64,000 bases of DNA from an uncultured Acetatifactor sp. (GTDB taxonomy: Bacteria > Bacillota > Clostridia > Lachnospirales > Lachnospiraceae). The translations under genes were made by a program, and so were the position numbers. Shown here piece by piece: positions 17,098 to 26,090 of this stretch. The notes below the pieces were generated by a model. That model was not told the origin of the DNA and did not search any database. It saw nothing but the letters and a program-made list of their open reading frames with translations. The stretch lies in NCBI GenBank assembly GCA_910578215.1, contig CAJTPH010000009.1, positions 23,215-87,214 on the forward strand, read 5' to 3'. Position 1 is the first letter of the stretch. Every line of letters starts with the position of its first letter.

Positions 17098-18879
17098 ATG
17101 GCAGAATCAATGAAGGATTTAAAAAGGAGTCACCGCTGTGGTGAGGTTTCCGTACAGAATGTTGGAGAGAGCGTAACCGTGATGGGCTGGGTGCAGAAGC
17201 AGCGCAATAAGGGCGGTATTATTTTCGTGGACTTGAGAGACCGCTCCGGTATTTTGCAGGTTATATTTGAGGAGAGCGACTGCGGTACAGAGAATTTTGC
17301 AAAAGCGGAAAAGCTGCGCAGCGAGTTTGTGGTGGCTGTGACGGGCAGGGTAACAAGGAGGGAGGGGGCGGTCAACGAGAACCTGGCCACCGGTGAAATC
17401 GAGGTGCGCGCGGACCAGGTGCGTATTCTGTCCGAGGCGGAGACGCCGCCTTTTCCCATTGAGGCGGATTCAAAGACCAAGGAGGAGCTTCGTCTGAAAT
17501 ACCGTTATCTGGATCTGAGAAGGCCTGATCTGCAGAGGAATCTCATGCTTCGCAGTAAGATTGCAACCTCGATCAGGGCTTTTCTGAGCGACGAGGGCTT
17601 TCTGGAGATCGAGACGCCTATTTTGAATAAATCCACTCCGGAGGGGGCAAGGGATTATCTGGTGCCCAGCCGGGTTCATCCGGGAACCTTTTACGCCCTG
17701 CCCCAGTCGCCGCAGATCTTTAAGCAGCTTCTGATGTGCTCCGGGTATGACAGGTATTTTCAGATTGCGAAGTGCTTCCGGGACGAGGATCTTCGGGCGG
17801 ACAGACAGCCCGAGTTTACCCAGGTGGACCTGGAGATGTCCTTTGTGGATGTGGATGACGTCATCGACGCAACGGAGAGAATGGTGGCGAAGGTCTGTAA
17901 GGAGGCGATCGGGCTGGAGGTTTCTCTGCCCATTGAACGTATGACCTGGGACGAGGCCATGAACCGCTTTGGCTCCGATAAACCGGACACGCGCTTTGGC
18001 ATGGAGCTTACGGATGTTTCAGACGTTGTGAAGGGCTGCGGCTTCGGGGTGTTTACGGGCGCGCTGGACGCAGGCGGCAGCGTAAGGGGAATCAACGTCA
18101 AGGGAAATGCCGAGATGCCCAGAAAGAAGATCGACGCCCTGGTGGAGTTTGCCAAAGGCTACGGCGCAAAGGGGCTTGCTTATCTTTGTGTAATGCCTGA
18201 CGGCTCTTTTAAGTCCTCCTTTGCGAAATTTATGACAGAGGATGAGCTGAAGGCACTGTCGGAGGCAATGGGCGGCGAGCCCGGGGACCTGCTTTTATTT
18301 GCGGCGGACAGGCTGAAGACCGTTTATGCCGTGCTGGGAGCTCTCAGAGTAGAGCTGGCGAAACAGCTTGGGCTGATAGATGAAAATAAGTTTCATTTTC
18401 TGTGGGTGACGGAGTTCCCGCAGTTTGAGTGGAGCGACGAGGAGGAAAGGTTCGTGGCGATGCACCATCCCTTTACCATGCCCATGGAGGAGGATCTGGA
18501 GTACCTGGAATCCGATCCCGGCAGGGTGCGCGCCAAGGCTTATGATATCGTACTCAACGGCGTGGAGCTGGGCGGAGGCAGTGTGAGGATTTACCGCAGC
18601 GATATCCAGGAGAGGATGTTTGAGGCGCTGGGCTTTACGAAGGAAAAGGCCCATGAGCAGTTCGGCTTCCTGCTGGATGCCTTTACCTATGGGGTTCCTC
18701 CCCATGCGGGGCTTGCTATCGGGCTGGACCGTTTTGTGATGCTGCTTGTAAAAGCCGAGAGCATCCGCGAGGTCATCGCGTTCCCCAAGGTAAAGGACGC
18801 ATCGTGCCTTATGTCGGCGGCGCCGGATGTGGTGGATGCAAAGCAGCTGGAAGAGCTGCATCTGAGCATTACGGAGTGA
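17098..18879 (+). CDS. aspS: Aspartyl-tRNA synthetase
   Basis: 593 residues, the long bacterial form. N-terminal OB-fold for the anticodon (about 15-105, VMGWVQKQRNKGGIIFVDLRDRSG in part), class II catalytic core with PQSPQIFKQLLM, CFRDEDLRADRQPEFTQ in part, the bacterial GAD insertion (about 290-430) and motif 3 (GLAIGLDRFVMLL). ATG 17098 is used; GAGG lies 12 bases upstream, a little far, and a TTG at 17086 is the alternative. The 134 bases between hisS and this gene show no terminator or T-box, so the two are likely transcribed together. Confidence 0.96.
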   Translation: MAESMKDLKRSHRCGEVSVQNVGESVTVMGWVQKQRNKGGIIFVDLRDRSGILQVIFEESDCGTENFAKAEKLRSEFVVAVTGRVTRREGAVNENLATGEIEVRADQVRILSEAETPPFPIEADSKTKEELRLKYRYLDLRRPDLQRNLMLRSKIATSIRAFLSDEGFLEIETPILNKSTPEGARDYLVPSRVHPGTFYALPQSPQIFKQLLMCSGYDRYFQIAKCFRDEDLRADRQPEFTQVDLEMSFVDVDDVIDATERMVAKVCKEAIGLEVSLPIERMTWDEAMNRFGSDKPDTRFGMELTDVSDVVKGCGFGVFTGALDAGGSVRGINVKGNAEMPRKKIDALVEFAKGYGAKGLAYLCVMPDGSFKSSFAKFMTEDELKALSEAMGGEPGDLLLFAADRLKTVYAVLGALRVELAKQLGLIDENKFHFLWVTEFPQFEWSDEEERFVAMHHPFTMPMEEDLEYLESDPGRVRAKAYDIVLNGVELGGGSVRIYRSDIQERMFEALGFTKEKAHEQFGFLLDAFTYGVPPHAGLAIGLDRFVMLLVKAESIREVIAFPKVKDASCLMSAAPDVVDAKQLEELHLSITE

Positions 18880-18889
18880 GTGCTGTGCC

Positions 18890-19657
18890 ATGGAGGTTAG
18901 GGCGGACATATATCTTCTTGATATAAGGGCTTTTCTGGAGAATGAAGGACGCGGTCTGCTGCTTGAGGAGGCTTTTTCAAGGCTGGACGAGGAACGCAGG
19001 GAAAAGGCCCGGCGCATAAGGCAGGAGAGAGGGCGGGCTGCCAGCCTGGGAGCCGGGCTTCTGCTGCAGTATGCGGTGCGGCGGGCGGAGTCCGCGGGGG
19101 GCGTGAATGCGGTGCCAGAAACGGAGCCCGCGGGGGGTGTCAAAGCCCTGGGGATTACGGAATCCGCGCGGAACGCGGGCACGGTCCTGACGCGGTGTTC
19201 GGTTTACGGGCTTTTGAGGGGGCTGGATGCCCCCCTGTCTTTTGCATATAGGTATGAAAAGAGCGGAAAGCCTTATTTCACCAATTATCCGTATTATTTT
19301 AATCTCTCCCATTCGGGGGATTATGTGGTCTGCGCGCTTTCCGAAAGGGAGGTGGGCATCGACCTTCAGGAGCATCGGGCTGTTGATTTTCAAAGAATGG
19401 CAGGGCGCTTTTTTTCGTCGGCGGAGGCTGACGTTCTTGCCCGGGCAGAGGACAGAGAGGCTTTTTTCTTCCGGCTCTGGGCCAGGAAGGAGGCTTACGG
19501 GAAGCTCACAGGGAAGGGGCTTGCGGATGCTCTTGGAAAGGATCTGTGGAGCGGCAAAACGGAAATTGCCGGGAAGCTCTGCTGGCAGGAGTATGAGGCG
19601 CTTTCCGGATACAGCATGGCGGTCTGTCAGCGGGCGTTGCAAATCAAAGGAATCTGA
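18890..19657 (+). CDS. 4'-phosphopantetheinyl transferase (Sfp type)
   Basis: 255 residues. Moves the phosphopantetheine arm from CoA to a carrier protein Ser. The Sfp signature is present: GKPYF ... FNLSHSGDYVVCALS, VGIDLQE (Mg-binding Asp) and FRLWARKEAYGKLTGKG. Residues about 62-100 are an insertion with a doubled SAGGVNAV/PAGGVKAL unit that is not part of the fold core. The start is ten bases after aspS. No polyketide or peptide synthetase is in the window, so the carrier protein may be that of fatty acid synthesis or lie elsewhere. Confidence 0.9.
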   Translation: MEVRADIYLLDIRAFLENEGRGLLLEEAFSRLDEERREKARRIRQERGRAASLGAGLLLQYAVRRAESAGGVNAVPETEPAGGVKALGITESARNAGTVLTRCSVYGLLRGLDAPLSFAYRYEKSGKPYFTNYPYYFNLSHSGDYVVCALSEREVGIDLQEHRAVDFQRMAGRFFSSAEADVLARAEDREAFFFRLWARKEAYGKLTGKGLADALGKDLWSGKTEIAGKLCWQEYEALSGYSMAVCQRALQIKGI

Positions 19658-19675
19658 AAAAGGAACAACGATTTT

Positions 19676-21508
19676 ATGAAACGATTAATGAAATATTTGA
19701 GCGATTACAAAAAGGAATCCATTCTGGCGCCGCTTTTTAAGCTGCTGGAAGCGTTTTTTGAGCTTCTTGTGCCCCTTGTGGTGGCAAATATTATAGACAG
19801 GGGTATTCCCGGCGAGGATATGGGCTATATCGGCAAAATGGGGCTTTGCCTTCTGGCCCTTGCGGTGGTGGGGCTGGTCAGCTCCATAACGGCACAGTTT
19901 TTTGCCGCCAAGGCGGCGGTGGGCTTCTCCACCAAGCTGCGCCAGGCGCTGTTCGATCATATTCAGGGGCTGAATTTTACCAATATTGACAGGGTGGGGT
20001 CGTCTACCATGATCACCCGCATGACCAGCGATATCAACCAGGTCCAGTCGGGAGTCAACATGGTGCTGCGGCTTTTTCTGCGTTCACCCATCATCGTGTT
20101 CGGAGCCATGATTATGGCGTTTACCATTGACGTGAAATGCGCGCTGATTTTTGTGGTGGCAATTCCGCTGCTTGCGATTGTGGTGTTCGGCATTATGATG
20201 TGGACGATGCCGCTGTATAAGAAGGTGCAGGCAGGGCTGGACAGGGTGCTTGGCATCACCAGGGAAAACCTCACCGGCGTGCGCGTGATACGGGCGTTTC
20301 ACAAGGAGGCGGAGGAGGAAGAAAAATTTAATGCCGCCACCAAAGCGCTTGCGGACAGCCAGACCTTTGTGGGCAAGATCAGCGCCGTCATGAACCCTGT
20401 GACATATGTGATCGTAAACGGGGCGATTATCGCGCTGATCTATACGGGCGCCCTTCAGGTGGACGCGGGCAATTTAACCCGGGGCGAGGTGGTTGCGGTC
20501 ATCAATTACATGTCTCAGATTCTGGTTGAGCTTGTAAAGCTTGCAAACCTGATCATTACTATCACCAAGGCGCTGGCCTGCGCGGACCGTGTGGCGGGAG
20601 TGTTTGAGATCCGCAATGATGAGGCGTCCGGGCTTGCCGGTAAAACGGAGGCGGAGCAGGGCATTGCAGGGGAAAAGGAAGCGCTTGAGACAGGCTTGCC
20701 TGGGTCCGGGAAGGCGCAGAAAGCGCACGGGGGCGGGGTTCCCTTCCTGCAGTTTGACCATGTGTCGCTGACCTATGCCGCGGCGGGGGCGGAGACCCTG
20801 CATGACATGAATTTTGTGGTGAACAGAGGGGAGACGGTGGGCATCATCGGCGGAACCGGCTCCGGTAAATCCTCTTTTGTAAATTTGATTCCCGGATTTT
20901 ATCCGGCGACGGAAGGCGCTGTTCTGCTGGAAGGGCAGGATATTCGGGAAATGCCCGAGGAAGCCCTGAGAAGCCGTATCGGCGTGGTTCCCCAGAAGGC
21001 GGTGCTTTTTAAGGGGACCATTCGCAGCAATCTCCAGTGGGGAAAGCCCGATGCCACGGAGGAGGAGATGTGGCAGGCGGTGGAGACGGCGCAGGCGAGA
21101 GAGGTCGTGGAGGGAAAGAAGGGCGGCCTGGATGCGCCTGTTGCCCAGAACGGCAAGAATTTCTCCGGCGGGCAGAGGCAGCGCCTTACCATAGCCAGGG
21201 CGTTGGTGCGCAGGCCGGAGATACTGATACTGGACGACAGCGCTTCGGCACTGGATTACGCGACGGACGCGAAGCTGAGGGCGGCGCTTAAGAGCTATGG
21301 GGGCAGTACCACCGTCTTTATCGTATCCCAGAGAGCTTCCTCCATCCGTCATGCGGACAAGATAATCGTGCTGGATGACGGCGAGCTGGCGGGAATCGGG
21401 ACTCATGACGAGCTGCTGAAAAGCTGCGGCGTATATCAGGAGATTTATTATTCCCAGTACTCCGACGAGAGGCCAAAGACTGTGAAAACCCAGGAAGGAG
21501 GGCGCTGA
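19676..21508 (+). CDS. ABC exporter half-transporter, degenerate ATP site subunit
   Basis: 610 residues: six membrane helices (about 15-300), a long polar linker (about 320-360) and an ATPase domain. Walker A is GGTGSGKSS, the signature is FSGGQRQ, but the Walker B reads LILDDS, with Asp in place of the catalytic Glu. The next gene, one base away, is a matching half-transporter with a normal Walker B. Such pairs form heterodimeric exporters (TM287/288, BmrCD, LmrCD) with one dead and one live site. The start follows AAGGA by 11 bases. Substrate unknown; members move drugs, lipids or peptides out of the cell. Confidence 0.92.
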   Translation: MKRLMKYLSDYKKESILAPLFKLLEAFFELLVPLVVANIIDRGIPGEDMGYIGKMGLCLLALAVVGLVSSITAQFFAAKAAVGFSTKLRQALFDHIQGLNFTNIDRVGSSTMITRMTSDINQVQSGVNMVLRLFLRSPIIVFGAMIMAFTIDVKCALIFVVAIPLLAIVVFGIMMWTMPLYKKVQAGLDRVLGITRENLTGVRVIRAFHKEAEEEEKFNAATKALADSQTFVGKISAVMNPVTYVIVNGAIIALIYTGALQVDAGNLTRGEVVAVINYMSQILVELVKLANLIITITKALACADRVAGVFEIRNDEASGLAGKTEAEQGIAGEKEALETGLPGSGKAQKAHGGGVPFLQFDHVSLTYAAAGAETLHDMNFVVNRGETVGIIGGTGSGKSSFVNLIPGFYPATEGAVLLEGQDIREMPEEALRSRIGVVPQKAVLFKGTIRSNLQWGKPDATEEEMWQAVETAQAREVVEGKKGGLDAPVAQNGKNFSGGQRQRLTIARALVRRPEILILDDSASALDYATDAKLRAALKSYGGSTTVFIVSQRASSIRHADKIIVLDDGELAGIGTHDELLKSCGVYQEIYYSQYSDERPKTVKTQEGGR

Positions 21509-21509
21509 A

Positions 21510-23273
21510 ATGGCAGATAAGCAAATTTATCAAAAGTCCGGTCAGATGGCGGCGCTTAGACAGGTGCTTGCCTATATCCGGAAATATTGGTTTCTTGTGG
21601 GCCTGTCCCTGATCCTGGCGGCTGTCACCGTGGCGCTTACCCTCTATGTGCCCATATTGACCGGAAACGCGGTGGACCTGCTTCTGGGGAAGGAGGCGGT
21701 GGACTTTGACAGTATATTCCGGATCATGATAATGATTGCCGCCGCCGTTGCTGCCACGGCAGTGGCGCAGTGGGTGATGAACACCTGCAATAACCATATA
21801 ACCTATCATGTGGTAAAGGATATCAGGGAGGCGGCGTTTCATAAGCTGGAGCAGCTGCCCTTGAAATATCTGGACAACAAGGCCTACGGCGATATTGTCA
21901 GCCGTGTGGTGGCGGATGTGGACACCTTTGCGGACGGTCTGCTCATGGGCTTTACACAGCTTTTTACCGGTGTGCTGACTATCGGCGGGACGCTTATTTT
22001 CATGCTGGTCACCAATGTGCCCATCGCGCTGGTGGTAATCTGCATAACCCCGGTATCGTTTTTGGTGGCAAGGTTTATCGCCACAAAAACCTATTCCATG
22101 TTTAAGCTTCAGTCGGAGACCAGAGGGGAGCAGACCTCCCTGATCGAGGAGATGATAGGGAACCAGAAAATTGTGAAGACCTTTTCCAGGGAGGAAGCCG
22201 TCAGGAATCAGTTTGCCGAGATCAACGGCAGGCTGAAGGATTGTTCCCTGAAGGCGATTTTTTTCTCGTCGATCACAAACCCGGCGACGCGGTTTGTCAA
22301 CAGCCTTGTGTATGCGGGTGTGGGCATTTTCGGGGCGTTTGTGGCAATCAAGGGAGGCATCAGCGTGGGGCGGCTGACCTGCTTTTTAAGCTATGCCAAT
22401 CAGTACACAAAGCCCTTTAACGAGATATCCGGCGTTGTGACGGAGCTGCAGAATGCCCTTGCCTGTGCCGCCCGGATCTTTGAGCTTATAGACGAGGAGC
22501 CCCAGCTTCCGGATTCGGATACGGCGCTTGTCCTGGAGAAGGCACAGGGCAATGTGAGGCTTGAGGATGTTAATTTCAGCTATGTGCCGGATAAGGAGCT
22601 GATCAGGGGCTTTAACCTGGAGGTGCAGCCCGGACAGCGTGTGGCGATCGTAGGGCCTACGGGCTGCGGCAAGACCACGGTCATCAATCTTCTGATGCGC
22701 TTTTACGATGTGGACAGCGGAAGCATTAAGGTGGACGGCACGGATATCCGGGAGATGACCAGGGGCAGCCTGCGCACCAATTACGGTATGGTTTTGCAGG
22801 ATACATGGCTCCGCGCCGGGACCATCCGTGACAATATACGCATGGGAAAGCCGGAAGCCACAGACGAGGAGGTTATCGCGGCGGCCAAGGCGGCACATGC
22901 CCACAGCTTTATACGGCGGCTTTCCGCAGGCTATGACACGGTGATAACGGAGGACGGGGGCAGCCTGTCCCAGGGGCAGAGGCAGCTTCTGTGTATAGCG
23001 AGAGTGATGCTCTGTCTGCCGCCCATGCTGATTTTGGACGAGGCCACATCCTCCATCGATACCCGTACCGAATTAAAGATCCAGAATGCGTTTGCAAAAA
23101 TGATGGAGGGCAGAACCAGCTTTATCGTGGCGCACAGATTGTCCACCATTCAGGAGGCGGACATTATTCTTGTCATGAAGGACGGCAATATCGTCGAGCA
23201 GGGCAGCCACGAGACGCTGCTGGCGAAGGGCGGATTTTATGCGGCGCTTTATAACAGCCAGTTTGCAGGCTGA
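21510..23273 (+). CDS. ABC exporter half-transporter, catalytic subunit
   Basis: 587 residues: six membrane helices (about 25-310) and an ATPase domain with Walker A GPTGCGKTT, signature LSQGQRQ (Gln for the usual second Gly position), Walker B LILDEATSSID with the catalytic Glu, and the switch His in VAHRLST. It is the live partner of the gene before it; the start lies directly behind that gene's stop, so the two are translated together in about equal amounts. A terminator stands about 90 bases downstream. Confidence 0.93.
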   Translation: MADKQIYQKSGQMAALRQVLAYIRKYWFLVGLSLILAAVTVALTLYVPILTGNAVDLLLGKEAVDFDSIFRIMIMIAAAVAATAVAQWVMNTCNNHITYHVVKDIREAAFHKLEQLPLKYLDNKAYGDIVSRVVADVDTFADGLLMGFTQLFTGVLTIGGTLIFMLVTNVPIALVVICITPVSFLVARFIATKTYSMFKLQSETRGEQTSLIEEMIGNQKIVKTFSREEAVRNQFAEINGRLKDCSLKAIFFSSITNPATRFVNSLVYAGVGIFGAFVAIKGGISVGRLTCFLSYANQYTKPFNEISGVVTELQNALACAARIFELIDEEPQLPDSDTALVLEKAQGNVRLEDVNFSYVPDKELIRGFNLEVQPGQRVAIVGPTGCGKTTVINLLMRFYDVDSGSIKVDGTDIREMTRGSLRTNYGMVLQDTWLRAGTIRDNIRMGKPEATDEEVIAAAKAAHAHSFIRRLSAGYDTVITEDGGSLSQGQRQLLCIARVMLCLPPMLILDEATSSIDTRTELKIQNAFAKMMEGRTSFIVAHRLSTIQEADIILVMKDGNIVEQGSHETLLAKGGFYAALYNSQFAG

Positions 23274-23364
23274 CAAATGGCTTTGCTGATATGACGGTAA
23301 CGGAGCCGGCTTGAAACGCCTAAAAAATGACATGAATTGCCGTCAGGTATTATATGATTCATAT

Positions 23365-23403
23365 AAAAAGCCGATAAACAAATATAGGGTTTATTGGCTT
23401 TTT
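23365..23403 (+). terminator. Terminator after the ABC exporter pair
   Basis: AAAAAGCC and ATAAAC (from 23365) pair with GTTTAT and GGCTTTTT around an AAATATAGG loop, ending in a T-tract. The remaining bases up to 23487 show nothing else that I can name. Confidence 0.8.
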
Positions 23404-23487
23404 GTTTTATGGGCTTGATCATTTTTATACACGGAATTGTGCCTGCGGTTCAATATCCGCAGGGCACGGAAAGGTGTGGGTATCGGT

Positions 23488-24459
23488 ATGAAGATAGAAA
23501 GAAACATAACCGTTTTTGCGGGGGAGACGGGGCAGGCTTCCGGGACAGAGAGACCCGACAAAGCGCGGCAGGAGAAGGATACGCAGAAGAACGGCATAGT
23601 GTATGCGGGGAATTTTCAGGGGGATATGCCTGTACGCGACCGTATCCGGCAGAAAAAGGAGCAGGCTCAGAGGGAGGCGATGAAGGTGGTACAGGAAGCA
23701 TGGGACGGGGACCGTGCCGTCGACGACGACCTGAATGAGAGAAGGGCACGTATCCGGGAGCTGAATCAGTCCACCAAAGAGTCTCAGGACAGAATTGCCG
23801 GGCTTAAGGGGCGGCAGGATAAGCTTAAGGAGGCTTACGGTATTGCCGGGGACAGCCAGGAGGAGCAGGAGCTTGCACTTTTGAGAAAGAGGAATGCCGC
23901 AGCCAGGGGAGGAGGTTCCCTTTCGGAGGAGGAAATGCTCAGGTGCGACGAGATAGACAGGAGAGGCTTAAGCGATTACCAGAAGGAGCAGCTGAATCTG
24001 GACGAGCATATCAGAACGGAGCAGGAGGTGGTGGACCGGAACGAACGGCAGGTTCTCATTGAGAATGCCGTGATCCGCGGCACCAAGCTGGAGCGGCTGA
24101 AATACCACCACATGGAGGACGCACAGAAGCAGGCGGAGGCGATCAAGCAGGCGGCAGGCCAGGAGATCATGGGAATGCTGGTGGAGGATGCCAGGGAGCA
24201 TGTGGACGAGGAGCAGGAGGAAAGAGAGGAGAAGGCGGAAGAAATCAAGGAAAAGAAAGAGGAGCAGGAGGAACTGATCGAGAAGCGTAAAGAGGATAGG
24301 AATGAGCTGGAGGAGCTCATGGAGGATATGCCCGTAGACGAAATGATAAACCTGGCGGAAAAACAGGAGGAGATCCAGCAGGAGGTCCAGAATATAATGA
24401 ATAAGATGGCGCTGGTGGAAGAGGATATCAAGGGCGTCGCAATAGATACTAACGTGTAA
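23488..24459 (+). CDS. Long coiled-coil protein, unknown function
   Basis: 323 residues, almost all charged helix. Residues about 45-130 and 180-320 are rich in Glu, Lys, Arg and Gln (EEQEEREEKAEEIKEKKEEQ and neighbours) and should form long coiled coils. There is no signal peptide or membrane segment. The N-terminus (MKIERNITVFAG) and the C-terminus (MNKMALVEEDIKGVAIDTNV) are less repetitive, which suggests a real conserved family. ATG 23488 is used because GGAAAGGTG lies upstream; a TTG at 23437 is less likely. It stands alone between a terminator and a long inverted repeat. I do not recognise it. Confidence 0.7.
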   Translation: MKIERNITVFAGETGQASGTERPDKARQEKDTQKNGIVYAGNFQGDMPVRDRIRQKKEQAQREAMKVVQEAWDGDRAVDDDLNERRARIRELNQSTKESQDRIAGLKGRQDKLKEAYGIAGDSQEEQELALLRKRNAAARGGGSLSEEEMLRCDEIDRRGLSDYQKEQLNLDEHIRTEQEVVDRNERQVLIENAVIRGTKLERLKYHHMEDAQKQAEAIKQAAGQEIMGMLVEDAREHVDEEQEEREEKAEEIKEKKEEQEELIEKRKEDRNELEELMEDMPVDEMINLAEKQEEIQQEVQNIMNKMALVEEDIKGVAIDTNV

Positions 24460-24505
24460 AACCGGGGCCGGAGCTGCCGCGGGGAATCGTCATATTACGA
24501 TTTTA

Positions 24506-24569
24506 TTCAGAGCCATTATTTATTCGGAAGGCAAGGGCATTGGGCTTGCGGATGAATGATGGCTCTGAA
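24506..24569. repeat. Long imperfect inverted repeat
   Basis: TTCAGAGCCAT (24506-24516) pairs perfectly with ATGGCTCTGAA (24559-24569), with further partial pairing inside (GCAAG/CTTGC). T-tracts are weak on both sides. It may end transcription of the coiled-coil gene or be the remains of a small mobile repeat. Confidence 0.6.
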
Positions 24570-24628
24570 TTTGGTAAAATTTCGGAGATACAGGGGACCA
24601 TAAAGAAAGGAAAAACGGGAAAAGGAAG

Positions 24629-25921
24629 ATGAAGAACAGGAAAGCTGAAAAGAGAAAGAATATTGTCAGATTTATCAGACTTGCCGGGGCGGTAAGCCTG
24701 ACGGGCTTGTGCTTTTTGCACGGAGGCTCGCGGGTAAGCGCGGGAATCATGGAAAACGTGTTCGATGAGCATTATTATGCGGACAAGTACCCTGACCTAA
24801 AAGAGGCGCATGGCTATGACAGGGAGGCGCTGTGGCAGCATTTTGCCGATCATGGCCTGAGCGAGGGGCGGGTCATGAACGACTTCATCGACGTTTTTAC
24901 ATACAGAGATACATACCGGGACTTGAATGAGGCATTCGGCGATGACTGGGACGCATACGTATATCATTATCTGACCTCCGGGGCAGAGGAGGGAAGGCTT
25001 GCGGGGGGCAGATTTGACGCCCTGGACTATGCGGACATAGAGCCGGAGCTGCAGAAGCTGCTGGAAGAATATGGAGGAGACGACGAGCCTGACGAGCAGG
25101 ATGCTTTTCCGCTGCCGGAAGGCTTCTGGGAGCAGGCCATCGCCAAGGGCAGCTATGGGGCGCAGTGGAGGCTGGACCAGGTGGATACGCCTCAATTGCG
25201 CAGCTTTGAGGAAATCATGCTAAGGCTGAACGAGCTTGGACAGGAGGATGAACTCATCGCGCAAATTTACGGCAGCTACTTTGTATATCCGGAAAATATG
25301 CTGCAGGCTCTGGTGAATAACCCGGAGATGGCGGGCTTCGTCAGCGGCTATACGGGAAATACTGCAAGTGCGTCCGGCGGGTTTTCAGAGGATGAGCTTG
25401 CTTTGAAATTTCCGTTATTTCTGCAGTGGGACCCAAGGTGGGGATATGTGCAATACGGGGATAACAGCAATATCGGGCTTTCGGGCTGCGGTCCCACCTG
25501 CCTGTCCATGGCACTTTATTACCTGACGGGGAACGCGGGCATCACTCCTGACAGTGTTGCCGCCTACAGCATGGCCAGCGGTTATTATGTGCCGGGCGCG
25601 GGAACCGCGTGGAAGCTTCTCACAGATCTGCCGGAGAAATACGGCGTAAAGGTAAGCGAACCGATGTGGTCGGAGCAGACGCTTGAAGCGGCCCTGGACC
25701 AGGGAAAAATTGTCATCTGCTCCATGAGGCCGGGGGACTTTACCGCGGGCGGTCATTTTATAGTGATCTACGGTTATGACGAGGAGGGCTTTATGATAAA
25801 CGATCCCAACTGTGTGGCAAGGAGCATGAGGCACTGGACATACGGGGAGATTGCGGCGCAGATCAAGCATGTCTGGGTTCTGGAGGGCCAGGCGGCCCCT
25901 GATGTGCCCTCAGACTGTTAG
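24629..25921 (+). CDS. Secreted C39-like papain-fold protein with YPDL repeats
   Basis: 430 residues. A basic N-terminus and hydrophobic stretch (about 18-35, ending VSAG) form a signal peptide. Two copies of a 37-residue motif follow (about 45-80 and 85-120): HYYADKYPDLKEAHGYD...HFADHGLSEGR and TYRDLNEAFGDD...HYLTSGAEEGR. The C-terminal part (about 265-425) is a Peptidase_C39_2 type papain fold: Cys in GLSGCGPTCLSMA, His in GGHFIVIYGYD and Asn in MINDPNC. The catalytic residues look complete. Such secreted proteins may cut peptides or cross-links in the envelope, but no substrate is known. The start follows AAAGGAAG. It opens the envelope region, though the next gene has its own promoter. 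Confidence 0.8.
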   Translation: MKNRKAEKRKNIVRFIRLAGAVSLTGLCFLHGGSRVSAGIMENVFDEHYYADKYPDLKEAHGYDREALWQHFADHGLSEGRVMNDFIDVFTYRDTYRDLNEAFGDDWDAYVYHYLTSGAEEGRLAGGRFDALDYADIEPELQKLLEEYGGDDEPDEQDAFPLPEGFWEQAIAKGSYGAQWRLDQVDTPQLRSFEEIMLRLNELGQEDELIAQIYGSYFVYPENMLQALVNNPEMAGFVSGYTGNTASASGGFSEDELALKFPLFLQWDPRWGYVQYGDNSNIGLSGCGPTCLSMALYYLTGNAGITPDSVAAYSMASGYYVPGAGTAWKLLTDLPEKYGVKVSEPMWSEQTLEAALDQGKIVICSMRPGDFTAGGHFIVIYGYDEEGFMINDPNCVARSMRHWTYGEIAAQIKHVWVLEGQAAPDVPSDC

Positions 25922-25934
25922 AGGCATTTCTTCC

Positions 25935-25963
25935 TTTACTTTTTTTGAATGCTGTTGTATAAT
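25935..25963 (+). promoter_or_regulatory. Promoter of the first glycosidase pair
   Basis: TTTACT (25935-25940), 17 bases, TATAAT (25958-25963), about 120 bases before the GTG start at 26091. Confidence 0.65.
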
Positions 25964-26090
25964 GCCCGTGGTACAGGATAAGGATAACGGAACCTTTGAG
26001 GCGCTGCTTATTGGAATATTTATTGTAGCTTTTTATTTGGTTTTGTTATAGGAATTTGAGTCGCAGCACAGCCGCGGCGTGGAGGTTAAC

